Position numbers and translations under genes: made by a program
DNA from: Helicobacter ibis
GTDB taxonomy: Bacteria; Campylobacterota; Campylobacteria; Campylobacterales; Helicobacteraceae
Length of the DNA stretch: 64,000 nucleotides
Direction of reading: 5' to 3'
Assembly (NCBI RefSeq): GCF_027859255.1
Contig: NZ_JAQHXR010000003.1
Coordinates: 62,001-126,000 of the forward strand
Shown: in pieces, positions 34,720-43,012 of the stretch
How positions within the stretch are numbered: position 1 is the stretch's first letter
Layout: each line of letters begins with the position of its first letter
The notes under the pieces: model-generated
The model's database searches: none
Told to the model about the DNA's origin: nothing
The model's input: only the letters and a program-made list of their open reading frames with translations

Positions 34720-36031
34720 GCACTCTAAAACTTTAGGATTTATTTTGCATAATAGATTTTTTGAAGATGTTTTACAAAACATAGATACTTTAAGAGAGAA
34801 TATAATCTTAGATTCTAGCTTTCATTACTTTGATTGGACAGGCAGTGGGCTTGGGCTAAGAGATATAGAAAATAAGATTCAAAGAATACTCCCATATTAT
34901 TCTAATACGCACTCTAGCGAGGATTCAATAATTACAAATATATACAATAAAGCTAGAGAAAATTTAAAAGAAAGATTTAGGCTAGATTCAAGCTTTGCTT
35001 TAATTTCATGCGGGTTTGGTGCAACTTCAGCTATAAAGAAATTTCAAGAATTACTAGGGATTTATGCGCCACCTAAGTTAATAAAAAGATTAGCAATAGA
35101 TAAAAATAGCATTAAAAATAAGCCATTAGTTATAGTTGGACCTTATGAGCATCATAGTAATGAAGTTAGCTTTAGAGAAGGGATCTGCGATGTTGTAAGG
35201 ATTAAGCTTACAGATTCTGGGCTTGTTGATTTATCGCACTTAGAATCTGCGTTACAAGAAAATAGAGGTAGGGAAATTATTGCGTCATTCTCGCTTGGCT
35301 CAAATGTAAGCGGTATTGTTGTGCCATTTTTTGATATTTCTAGGTTGGTTCGAAGTTATGGTGGGATAGTTTGCTTTGATATGGCTAGCACTTCTGCTTA
35401 TTTTAATATACCTTGTGAGATTTATGATGTCGCATTTATCTCATCACATAAGCTATTAGGTGGTATTGGAGGAAGTGGGATTTTGATTATCAAAAAGGAG
35501 CTTGTTGATAAGAGTATATCGCCTAGCTTTTGTGGAGGTGGGGTTGTTGGCTATGTATCTAGAAGCACACAGAATTATTTCTCGCAAGAAGAGATTCGAG
35601 AAGAAGCTGGGACTCCCGGTATTTTAGAGCTTATTCGTGCATCTTTAGCATATTCGTTAAGAGATGAAATAGGATTAGAATATATAGCAGAGAAAAAGAA
35701 TCAAGCACATTTAGAATTTTTGGATTTTTTTGATGATAAAAGAGTGATAAGTTACGGAAATTTAGAGCATAATGCATTATCTATATTTTCGTTTAATATA
35801 AAAAATAAAAATCCATACGAGATAGCAAGTATTTTATACAAAGATAATGGAATCTTGCTTCGTGCTGGTTGTGCATGTGCTGGACCTTATGGGCATGATT
35901 TATTGGGGTTTAGAGATAATGATACATTTAGTAGTAAGCCCGGATTTTTGCGTGTTAGCTTACACTATACGCATGAAATTAGGGATATACAATATCTTAA
36001 AGATTGTTTGTATAAAATTATAAAAAAATAA
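34718..36031 (+). CDS. Class V aminotransferase (cysteine desulfurase-like PLP enzyme), substrate unknown
   Basis: 437 residues from ATG 34718 of the SufS/CsdA-like fold: N-terminal FDWTGSGLG, GFGATSAIKKFQELL, GPYEHHSNEVSFREG (stacking His), GGIVCFDMASTSAYFNI (PLP aspartate), Schiff-base lysine K245 in SSHKLLGGIGGSGILI, EEAGTPGILELIRASLAY, and LRAGCACAGPYGHDLLG, where the cysteine-rich segment sits where desulfurases have their catalytic cysteine (C-x-C here). A canonical IscS/NifS is not this long and diverges in sequence, so the substrate is open. Start may be TTG 34745 (see promoter entry). It is 14 bases before ilvB, so it may be cotranscribed with the branched-chain genes. Confidence 0.8.
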   Translation: MHSKTLGFILHNRFFEDVLQNIDTLRENIILDSSFHYFDWTGSGLGLRDIENKIQRILPYYSNTHSSEDSIITNIYNKARENLKERFRLDSSFALISCGFGATSAIKKFQELLGIYAPPKLIKRLAIDKNSIKNKPLVIVGPYEHHSNEVSFREGICDVVRIKLTDSGLVDLSHLESALQENRGREIIASFSLGSNVSGIVVPFFDISRLVRSYGGIVCFDMASTSAYFNIPCEIYDVAFISSHKLLGGIGGSGILIIKKELVDKSISPSFCGGGVVGYVSRSTQNYFSQEEIREEAGTPGILELIRASLAYSLRDEIGLEYIAEKKNQAHLEFLDFFDDKRVISYGNLEHNALSIFSFNIKNKNPYEIASILYKDNGILLRAGCACAGPYGHDLLGFRDNDTFSSKPGFLRVSLHYTHEIRDIQYLKDCLYKIIKK

Positions 36032-36045
36032 TCAAGGTTGTTTTT

Positions 36046-37737
36046 ATGGAGTTAAATGGCTCACTAATGCTAATGCACGCATTAAAAAATGAAGGTGTAA
36101 AGGTAGTATTTGGTTATCCCGGTGGTGCTGCTTTAAATATTTATGATGAAATTTATAAACAAGATTTTTTTAGGCATGTTTTAGTGCGACACGAACAAGC
36201 AGCAGTTCATGCAGCAGATGGATATGCAAGGGCAAGCGGGGAAGTTGGGGTTGCAATTGTTACAAGCGGTCCGGGATTTACAAATGCTGTTACTGGTATT
36301 GCTACTGCTTATATGGATTCAATCCCTCTTGTAATAATTAGCGGACAAGTCCCTACAACACTAATTGGCACAGACGCATTCCAAGAAATAGATGCAGTAG
36401 GAATCTCGCGTCCATGCACAAAACATAATTATCTAGTAAAAGATATACAAAGTCTTCCTAGAATCTTAAAAGAGGCATTCTTTATTGCTAGAAGTGGGCG
36501 ACCGGGACCTGTGCATATAGATTTACCAAAAGATATTAGTGCAACTATTGGTGAGTTTGATTATCCACAAACCATTAGCCTAGAGACTTATAAGCCGACA
36601 TATAAAGGAAATGCAAGACAGATTCAAAAAGCAGCTACTGCTATAAAGGAATCTAAAAGACCGCTTTTATACATAGGTGGTGGAAGTATCTCATCAAATG
36701 CTAGAGATTCTATACTAAAGTTATGTGAGATTACAAAGATTCCGGCTATTGAGACATTAATGGCAAGAGGCGTGTTAGGAAGTGATTGTGAGAATCTTCT
36801 AGGAATGGTTGGAATGCATGGTAGCTATGTTGCTAATATGGCTATGAGTGAGGCTGATTTGTTAATCGCACTTGGTGCTAGATTTGACGATAGGGTTACT
36901 GGTAAATTAAGCGAGTTTGCTAAAGGGGCAGATATTATTCACATTGATATAGACCCAAGCTCTATCTCAAAGATTGTTCAAGTTGATTATCCTATTGTTG
37001 GCGATGTTTCTAGTGTTGTTTGTGAGATTGTAGAGTTGCTAAAAGATAATTATAATTGTGAGATTCATAAAACATGGAGAGATAGCCTAAAGAAATACAA
37101 TGCACTTCACCCTTTAAGCTTTAAAGATTCCAATGAAGTATTAAAACCACAATGGGTAATACAAAAAGTTGGAGAAATTGTAAGCAAAAATGCCTTTATC
37201 TCCACAGATGTGGGGCAACACCAAATGTGGTGCGCTCAATTTTATCCATTCTCATCTCCTAGAGAGTTTATAACTAGTGGAGGTTTAGGGACTATGGGGT
37301 TTGGTCTGCCAGCTGCTATGGGGGCTAAGTGTGCAAATCCTAGTAAAATTTCTATAAACATAAGTGGCGATGGTTCTATACTTATGAATATTCAAGAGCT
37401 TTTAACTTGTGTGGTAGAAAATATCCCTGTTATAAATATCGTGCTTAATAATAATTACTTAGGAATGGTGCGTCAGTGGCAGAGCTTCTTTTATGATGAG
37501 AGGTTTTCTAATACTAATTTAGAAATACAACCTGATTTTGTAAAACTTGTGGAATCTTTTGGCGGTGTGGGTTATGTATGTGAGGATAAAGATTCTTTTG
37601 AGAAAGCATTAAAAGATGCAATATCACAAAACAAAGTTGCATTGCTAGATGTAAGGATAGATAGAATGGAGAATGTGCTTCCTATGGTGCCTACGGGTGG
37701 AGCTTTGTTTAATATGATACTTGAATCTAAGGAGTAG
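36046..37737 (+). CDS. ilvB: Acetolactate synthase large subunit
   Basis: First common enzyme of valine, leucine and isoleucine synthesis (acetolactate or acetohydroxybutyrate from pyruvate), ThDP- and FAD-dependent. 563 residues with the catalytic glutamate in VRHEQAAVHAADGYARASG (about 46-64), GYPGGAALNIYDEI (23-36), SGPGFTNAVTGIATAYMDSIPLVIISGQV, FQEIDAVGISRPCTKHNYLV, central FAD domain (GARFDDRVTGKLSEF) and the ThDP motif SGDGSILMNIQELLTC...NNYLGMVRQWQ. Followed after 2 bases by ilvH, as in Campylobacter. Confidence 0.96.
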   Translation: MELNGSLMLMHALKNEGVKVVFGYPGGAALNIYDEIYKQDFFRHVLVRHEQAAVHAADGYARASGEVGVAIVTSGPGFTNAVTGIATAYMDSIPLVIISGQVPTTLIGTDAFQEIDAVGISRPCTKHNYLVKDIQSLPRILKEAFFIARSGRPGPVHIDLPKDISATIGEFDYPQTISLETYKPTYKGNARQIQKAATAIKESKRPLLYIGGGSISSNARDSILKLCEITKIPAIETLMARGVLGSDCENLLGMVGMHGSYVANMAMSEADLLIALGARFDDRVTGKLSEFAKGADIIHIDIDPSSISKIVQVDYPIVGDVSSVVCEIVELLKDNYNCEIHKTWRDSLKKYNALHPLSFKDSNEVLKPQWVIQKVGEIVSKNAFISTDVGQHQMWCAQFYPFSSPREFITSGGLGTMGFGLPAAMGAKCANPSKISINISGDGSILMNIQELLTCVVENIPVINIVLNNNYLGMVRQWQSFFYDERFSNTNLEIQPDFVKLVESFGGVGYVCEDKDSFEKALKDAISQNKVALLDVRIDRMENVLPMVPTGGALFNMILESKE

Positions 37738-37739
37738 TT

Positions 37740-38207
37740 ATGGATTGCCAAAAAACAATAACTATAATAGTGCTAAATGAACATGGGGTTCTATCGCGCA
37801 TTAGTGGGCTATTTGCTGGGCGTGGGTATAATATAGAGGCATTAAATGTAGCCCCAATGCTTGATAGCAAATTCTCTAAAATTACTATAACTACTAAGGG
37901 CGACAATAAAGTATTAGAACAAATATTAAAGCAACTAAACAAATTAATACCAGTGCTTAAGGTCTATGAGAGTGATTTTTGTGGGCTAGAGGCGATACTT
38001 ATAAAGTTTGATATAAAAGAATCTCTAAATGAATTAAGTGCGATATTTAGTGGATATGGTGGTAGGCTTTTGGAAGTAAATGAGAAATTTGCCGTGTTTA
38101 TGGCGTATGATACGAGTTCTAGGATTAATAATTTATTACAAGCTATAAAATCATTTTCTCCTAGAGATATAACAAGAAGTGGAATTTTATCAATAGAGGC
38201 TAATTAG
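37740..38207 (+). CDS. ilvH: Acetolactate synthase small (regulatory) subunit
   Basis: 155-residue regulatory partner of IlvB giving valine feedback inhibition. N-terminal ACT domain with TIIVLNEHGVLSRISGLFAGRGYNIEALNVAPM (about 8-40), in which the GVLSRISGLFAGRGYNIE stretch is the valine-binding signature, and a C-terminal alpha/beta domain (ELSAIFSGYGGRLLEVNEKF). The gene begins 2 bases after the ilvB stop and 10 bases before lpxD, so translation is tightly coupled. Length is normal (about 160). Confidence 0.95.
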   Translation: MDCQKTITIIVLNEHGVLSRISGLFAGRGYNIEALNVAPMLDSKFSKITITTKGDNKVLEQILKQLNKLIPVLKVYESDFCGLEAILIKFDIKESLNELSAIFSGYGGRLLEVNEKFAVFMAYDTSSRINNLLQAIKSFSPRDITRSGILSIEAN

Positions 38208-38217
38208 GGAGATACTT

Positions 38218-39192
38218 ATGAAATTAAAGGAAGTTTTGGAATTTTTAGCAGATAAGATAGATGGAGTTGAGGTTGGAGATGGATTTTGTGATGATTTTGA
38301 GATTTTAGGGATTGAATCTCCAAAACTAGCACAGAGTGGCTATATTACATTCCTAGAAAAAGATAAATATATAATCGATATACAAAACACAAATGCAAGC
38401 ATGATAATAGCAAGGGAGATTCATAAAGAAATCTTGCCAAAGAATAGGATAGTTGTAATAAGTAAGAACCCATATTTAATAATGGCGTATTTGACAAAGA
38501 TATTTGCAAAGCCACTATTTTCTAGCACTATAAGCCCTAGTATTAGCACAAGTGCAGTAATTAAGAATAATGTAACAATAGGCAATGGAAGCAAAATAGG
38601 GGATAATACTCTAATTATGTCTGGTGTTGTAATAGGAGAAAATGTAGAGATAGGCGATAACTGCATTATCTATCCAAATGTATGTATATACAATGATACA
38701 AAAATATGCTCTAGTGTAGCAATTCATGCAAATAGTGTAATTGGTGGAGATGGGTTTGGCTATGCACATACTGCTAGTGGGGAGCATATAAAGATATATC
38801 ATAATGGTGTAGTAATAATAGAAGATGATGTAGAGATAGGTTCTAATGTATCAGTAGATAGGGCAGTTTTTGGTGAGACTAGAATCAAAAAAGGTGTAAA
38901 GATAGATAATCTAGTTCAAATAGCACATAATTGTGTGCTTGGAGAATATAGTATTATTGTATCTCAAGTTGGACTATCAGGTTCTACTAGCACGGGAAGA
39001 AATGTAGTGCTTGGCGGTCAGGCTGGTAGTGTGGGGCATTTGCATATCGGAGAGTTTTCTCAAATTGGTGCAAAGAGTGGTATTACAAAAGATGTCAAGC
39101 CATTTAGCAAAATGGCTGGATACCCTCTATTGCCTTTGCAAGATTGGTTAAAGACACACGCAATTACAAGAAAGCTATTAAAGTCTAAATAG
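38218..39192 (+). CDS. lpxD: UDP-3-O-(3-hydroxymyristoyl)glucosamine N-acyltransferase
   Basis: Third step of lipid A synthesis. 324 residues: N-terminal uridine-binding domain (SGYITFLEKDKYIIDI), then a left-handed beta helix of hexapeptide repeats from about 100 to 290 (SPSISTSAVIKNNVTIGNGSKIGDNT...), with the active-site block VIGGDGFGYAH and the catalytic histidine of VQIAHNCVLGEYSIIVSQVGLSGST, and C-terminal FSKMAGYPLLPLQDWLK. The order ilvB-ilvH-lpxD is the same as in Campylobacter jejuni. Its end overlaps the convergent transporter gene by 8 bases. Confidence 0.95.
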   Translation: MKLKEVLEFLADKIDGVEVGDGFCDDFEILGIESPKLAQSGYITFLEKDKYIIDIQNTNASMIIAREIHKEILPKNRIVVISKNPYLIMAYLTKIFAKPLFSSTISPSISTSAVIKNNVTIGNGSKIGDNTLIMSGVVIGENVEIGDNCIIYPNVCIYNDTKICSSVAIHANSVIGGDGFGYAHTASGEHIKIYHNGVVIIEDDVEIGSNVSVDRAVFGETRIKKGVKIDNLVQIAHNCVLGEYSIIVSQVGLSGSTSTGRNVVLGGQAGSVGHLHIGEFSQIGAKSGITKDVKPFSKMAGYPLLPLQDWLKTHAITRKLLKSK

Positions 39193-40357
39193 GCTTTGCC
39201 CTATATGAAAGACTGGCTACAATTAGTAAAAATAAAGCATATAATGCTAGTAGCAATATCCCATAATCATATCTAAAAGTTATATCATGAATCTTGCCTA
39301 TTAGATATGGTCCAATAGCACCTATTATATATCCTATACCTTGCGCCATAGCCGATAGCTTTGAGGCGGTTGATACTTGGATTGCTTTTTGTGAGATAAA
39401 CAATAATACAATCCCAAATACTCCACCAAATGGAATGGCTATTATCGATGTAGATATGAATATCTCTAAAGGTTCTTTTGCATAATAAAGAGATATGAAT
39501 CCTAGAAAATATAATATACATAAACAAGCTATATATAATGCTTCTTTTTTGCCTTTGAATCTAGTTAAAAGTATGGGGCATATAAAAGAGGCTGGAAGTG
39601 AGATTAGTTGCATAAATAAAGTAATGTTTGAAGCATATTGCAAACTATATCCTTTCTCTACTATAAATGTAGGAAACCACGCAAGCAAGCAATATGCAAT
39701 AGAGCATTGGAATCCCATAAAAATAGTAACACTCCATGCAGTCTTTGAGAAAAATAAATTTTGTGACTTTTGTATTCTTTTACGCTTTTTGAATAATCTT
39801 TTATTCTTTGTGTATGGCAAGAAAGCAATCAATGCTATAAAGGCTAGTATAGTCCATGTAGCAAGAGCATGTGGGATTGGTAACATTAATACTAGTGGAA
39901 GGGCAACTAAGATTCCTAAAAAACCAGATGAGTTTATAATGAGACTATATAGACTCATTATTTTTGATAGATTTTTTTTGAATTTTGATTTTACAAAAAT
40001 GGGCAAAACCACATTTCCTATTGCAATTCCAAAGCCTATTATTATAGTGCCTAGAAATAATGCACTATTGTTTGGCAAGAAATGTGAGCCATAGCTTCTT
40101 AGAATCTCGCCTATTAACATTGATATTAATGCTAAAAACAATGCAAGACTTGTTTGTAAATACATAGCAAAGAAAGAAAATATACCAAAAGCCATAAGCG
40201 GTAGCGATGTTAAAAGTCCAACTTCAGATGAGCTTATTTGATAGTATTTTTGAACTATCTCTGCAATTGGTCCTATTGAAGTTATCGGTGCTCTTAAGTT
40301 TATTGCAACTAATATTAGTATTGTTAAGTTTAGTGCAAAATATTGTCCTCTTAGCAT
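39185..40357 (-). CDS. Major facilitator superfamily transporter, CynX/NimT type
   Basis: 390 residues with 12 predicted membrane helices. The first helix LNLTILILVAINLRAPITSIGP carries the NLR-P--S-GP motif of the CynX/NimT (cyanate/2-nitroimidazole) family, followed by SSEVGLLTSLPLMAFGIFSF. The family name reflects E. coli members; the substrate here is unknown and may be a small anion or drug. Starts 7 bases inside the end of gltX, so it is cotranslated with that gene. Confidence 0.82.
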   Translation of the reverse strand: MLRGQYFALNLTILILVAINLRAPITSIGPIAEIVQKYYQISSSEVGLLTSLPLMAFGIFSFFAMYLQTSLALFLALISMLIGEILRSYGSHFLPNNSALFLGTIIIGFGIAIGNVVLPIFVKSKFKKNLSKIMSLYSLIINSSGFLGILVALPLVLMLPIPHALATWTILAFIALIAFLPYTKNKRLFKKRKRIQKSQNLFFSKTAWSVTIFMGFQCSIAYCLLAWFPTFIVEKGYSLQYASNITLFMQLISLPASFICPILLTRFKGKKEALYIACLCILYFLGFISLYYAKEPLEIFISTSIIAIPFGGVFGIVLLFISQKAIQVSTASKLSAMAQGIGYIIGAIGPYLIGKIHDITFRYDYGILLLALYALFLLIVASLSYRAKPI

Positions 40358-41742
40358 AGGCTATTAATTGCGTTTTGTAATCTTAGTTGTATTTGATCTT
40401 TTTCTAATATGCTTAATAACACTGCAACGCCAACACCACCGCTCTTGCCAAGTAAAGCATATCTTAATGGCATAAATAGACTTTTTGCTTTAATGCCTTG
40501 AAAATCTGCAAAAGCATTTATTTCGTTTTCTGAATCTTGTATGGTTTTTGGCTTTGTCATTGTGTTTGTGTATGTTAGAAATTCTTTTAGTATATGAATA
40601 TTTTCATCATTTTTAATTTTTTCTTTCATTTTAGAATCAAAGTTTATCTCATCATTTAGACATTCATTTATTATGTTAGCAAACTCTACTAGAGTATTTG
40701 ACCTCTCTTTTGCTTCAGAGTAAAGTATGTCTTGTATTTCTTTGCTTGGAATTGTTGCTCCATAATTTGGCAAGAGTTCATTTATCTCATTATTGCTTAG
40801 TTTGTTTATGTATTGACTATTTAGCCATAAAAGCTTTTCTTGGTTGTATGCTGATGGAGCAGTGTTTATGTCTTTTGGATTAAATAGTCTTAGCATTTCA
40901 TCAATGCTAAATATTTCTTGGTCTCCATGACTCCAGCCAAGCCTTATTAGGAAGTTTAAGAGTGCGTGTGGAAGGTATCCCATATCTTTATAATCCATAA
41001 CATTAGTAGCGCCATCTCTTTTGCTTAGTTTGTGCCCTTGTGGGTTTAGTATCATAGGCACATGGTAGAATTTAGGCACTTTAAATCCTAGTGCTTCATA
41101 TACTATGATTTGTTTTGGAGTGTTGCTTAGGTGGTCATCGCCTCTTATTATGTCTGTTACCCCCATTAGTGCATCATCTATGGCTGCACAAAAGTTATAA
41201 GTTGGGCTTCCATCGCTTCTTGCAATGATGAAGTCATCTAGTTCTTTTGCATTTATATTCATATCTCCTTTTATTCCATCATAAAATGATATTTCTCCCT
41301 CTAGTGGTGCTTTTATCCTTACTACGGGCTTTATATCTTTAGGTGGAGTACCTTTGTAATCTCTGTATCTATTATCGTATTTTGGAGTTTCGCCTCTTTG
41401 CCTTTGAGATTCTCGTAATTGGTCTAATTCTTCTTTGCTCATATAGCAATAATATGCTTTGCCACTTTCTAGTAACTTTTGAACATATTGTGAATATAGA
41501 TCATATCTTTGACTTTGATATACAACCTCGCCATCATAGTCCATTCCAACCCACTTAAATGCTTCTATAATTGCATCTGTTGCTTCTTTTGAGTTTCTTG
41601 CTTGGTCTGTATCTTCGATTCTTAATAGGAATTTGCCATTATTTGCTCTAGCATATAGATAGCTAAAAAGTGCTGTTCTTAAGCCTCCTATGTGTAAAAA
41701 TCCAGTAGGTGAAGGCGGGAATCTAGTTACTATTGTGCTCAT
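40351..41742 (-). CDS. gltX: Glutamyl-tRNA synthetase
   Basis: Class I synthetase charging tRNA-Glu (and in this group often one of two paralogues, the other charging tRNA-Gln). 463 residues from ATG 41742, which has GGAG seven bases upstream; the open frame extends only to a TTG four codons earlier. Signatures: HIGH-type motif PPSPTGFLHIGGLRTALF (9-26), RIEDTDQAR, the GDDHLSNTPKQI tRNA/ATP region and KMSKS-type KLSKRDGATN (about 233-243). The anticodon-binding half has the usual length. Whether it is the tRNA-Glu- or tRNA-Gln-specific paralogue cannot be decided by eye. Confidence 0.94.
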   Translation of the reverse strand: MSTIVTRFPPSPTGFLHIGGLRTALFSYLYARANNGKFLLRIEDTDQARNSKEATDAIIEAFKWVGMDYDGEVVYQSQRYDLYSQYVQKLLESGKAYYCYMSKEELDQLRESQRQRGETPKYDNRYRDYKGTPPKDIKPVVRIKAPLEGEISFYDGIKGDMNINAKELDDFIIARSDGSPTYNFCAAIDDALMGVTDIIRGDDHLSNTPKQIIVYEALGFKVPKFYHVPMILNPQGHKLSKRDGATNVMDYKDMGYLPHALLNFLIRLGWSHGDQEIFSIDEMLRLFNPKDINTAPSAYNQEKLLWLNSQYINKLSNNEINELLPNYGATIPSKEIQDILYSEAKERSNTLVEFANIINECLNDEINFDSKMKEKIKNDENIHILKEFLTYTNTMTKPKTIQDSENEINAFADFQGIKAKSLFMPLRYALLGKSGGVGVAVLLSILEKDQIQLRLQNAINSLC

Positions 41743-41817
41743 TGTTATCTCCAAAAATTATAAATTTGTAATATTACCCTAAAATATGTAAAAATTATCT
41801 CTCAAAAAGGAGTAAAA

Positions 41818-42288
41818 ATGGAATTAAAAATAGGTGATATAGCACCAAATTTTAGGCTTCAAAATCAAGATGGAATAGAAGTGTCATTAAAAGATTATGT
41901 TGGAAGTTTTGTTGTGCTTTATTTTTATCCTAAAGATAAAACTAAAGGTTGCACACAAGAGGCGTGTGATTTTAGGGATAATATGAAGATAATCTCTTCT
42001 CTTGGGGCAACTATAATTGGAGTTAGCCCAGATAGTATAAAAAGTCATAAAAGCTTTATAGAAAAAGATTCATTAAACTTCACACTTTTGAGCGATTCAA
42101 ATAAAGAAGTCTTAGAATCATATAATGCTTGGGGATTAAAAAAGCTATATGGCAAAGAGTATTATGGAGTGCTAAGAAGCACATATATTATAAGCCCTAG
42201 CGGCAAGATAGAGTATATTTGGAAAAATGTAAAGGTAAATGGTCATGCACAAGAAGTAATGGATAAATTAAAAGAGCTATCTAAATAG
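41818..42288 (+). CDS. bcp: Thiol peroxidase, bacterioferritin comigratory protein (BCP/PrxQ)
   Basis: Thioredoxin-dependent reduction of hydrogen and lipid peroxides in the cytoplasm. 156 residues: APNFRLQNQDGIEVSLKDY (9-27), peroxidatic C45 and resolving C50 in KGCTQEACDFRDN (PrxQ-type spacing), and GVLRSTYIISPSGKIEYIW. SD AAAAAGGAG. Divergent from gltX and followed by a good intrinsic terminator. Confidence 0.95.
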   Translation: MELKIGDIAPNFRLQNQDGIEVSLKDYVGSFVVLYFYPKDKTKGCTQEACDFRDNMKIISSLGATIIGVSPDSIKSHKSFIEKDSLNFTLLSDSNKEVLESYNAWGLKKLYGKEYYGVLRSTYIISPSGKIEYIWKNVKVNGHAQEVMDKLKELSK

Positions 42289-42293
42289 AGAAA

Positions 42294-42326
42294 CCTAAAC
42301 TTACCAAGTTAGGACTTCTTTTTTTA
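42294..42326 (+). terminator. Intrinsic terminator of bcp
   Basis: Stem CCTAA-a-CTT / AAG-TTAGG with an ACC loop (one bulged base) followed by a T-rich run containing seven T in a row. It lies 6 bases after the bcp stop and overlaps the last codons of the convergent small gene, so it doubles as coding sequence. Confidence 0.65.
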
Positions 42327-42540
42327 TTTTGTTTAAAGTATCAATAGCTTCTTTTAATCTTCTTACTTCATTGTCTATTTGTTGAAAATTCCATTCCCCT
42401 AAGCCTTCTGGCATATCTTGTGAGCCTCTTTTTATCATTATAAAATCAACGAATGAAATTTTTGCCATATTTAGCAGTAGTTTTATTTCAGCTTGTGCTT
42501 CTTCTATTTCTCTTAATATTGAATCAATTCTTTCAAACAT
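42301..42540 (-). CDS. Small hypothetical protein (79 residues), helical
   Basis: Begins at ATG 42540 with a good SD (AAAGGTAGG) seven bases upstream; the frame stays open further upstream but that part is hydrophobic noise without a start signal. The protein MFERIDSILREIEEAQAEIK... is predicted to be two helices with heptad-like spacing of I/L (a small coiled coil) joined by FVDFIMIKRGSQDMPEG. No family recognised. Its C-terminal codons carry the bcp terminator on the other strand. Divergent from the CoA-binding protein gene. Confidence 0.6.
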   Translation of the reverse strand: MFERIDSILREIEEAQAEIKLLLNMAKISFVDFIMIKRGSQDMPEGLGEWNFQQIDNEVRRLKEAIDTLNKIKKEVLTW

Positions 42541-42616
42541 TTGCCTACCTTTGTTGTAATTTGGTGATTTTATCATTTTTTGCGTTAAAATTAAGCAAAT
42601 ACATGAAAGAGAAAAA

Positions 42617-43012
42617 ATGATAAAAGAGATTCTGCAAGCAAGTAAAAATATAGCAATTTTAGGGCTTAGCAATGATATAAATAAACCAAGCTACATGGTT
42701 GGGGAGTATTTGTTAAATAATGGCTATAACATAATACCAATACACCCAAAATATGATGAGATATTAGGGATTAAAACATATAAAAGCCTACAAGAAATTG
42801 ATGTAAGGATTGATATTTTAAATGTTTTTAGAAAAAGTGAGGCTATTTTTGGAATTGCACAAGAGGTATTAGCTTTAAAAAATAAGCCAAAGTGCATGTG
42901 GGTGCAACTAGGCATAGAATCTAAAGAATCAAAAGAGTTATTAGAAAATAGTGATATATTTTATGTTGAAAATTTATGTATAAAACTAGAACACAAAAGG
43001 CTTTTTAGATGA
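42617..43012 (+). CDS. CoA-binding domain protein (YccU family)
   Basis: 131 residues of a Rossmann-type CoA-binding fold: NIAILGLSNDINKPSYMVGEYLLNNGYNIIPIHP (11-44) matches the I-VVG-S--P-R-S--V---L---GY-V-PVNP signature; DVRIDILNVFRKSEA and MWVQLGIESKE follow. The family is small, stand-alone and without a proven enzymatic role. It overlaps ilvA by 4 bases (ATGA), the first of a chain of coupled genes. Confidence 0.85.
   Translation: MIKEILQASKNIAILGLSNDINKPSYMVGEYLLNNGYNIIPIHPKYDEILGIKTYKSLQEIDVRIDILNVFRKSEAIFGIAQEVLALKNKPKCMWVQLGIESKESKELLENSDIFYVENLCIKLEHKRLFR

Noticed and set aside
39495-40094. 199-residue plus-strand frame inside the CynX/NimT transporter gene
   Set aside because: It mirrors the hydrophobic coding of the transporter on the other strand; no SD, no family.
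42541-42672. Upstream extension of the 79-residue protein
   Set aside because: Hydrophobic sequence without an SD that overlaps the start of the CoA-binding protein gene.
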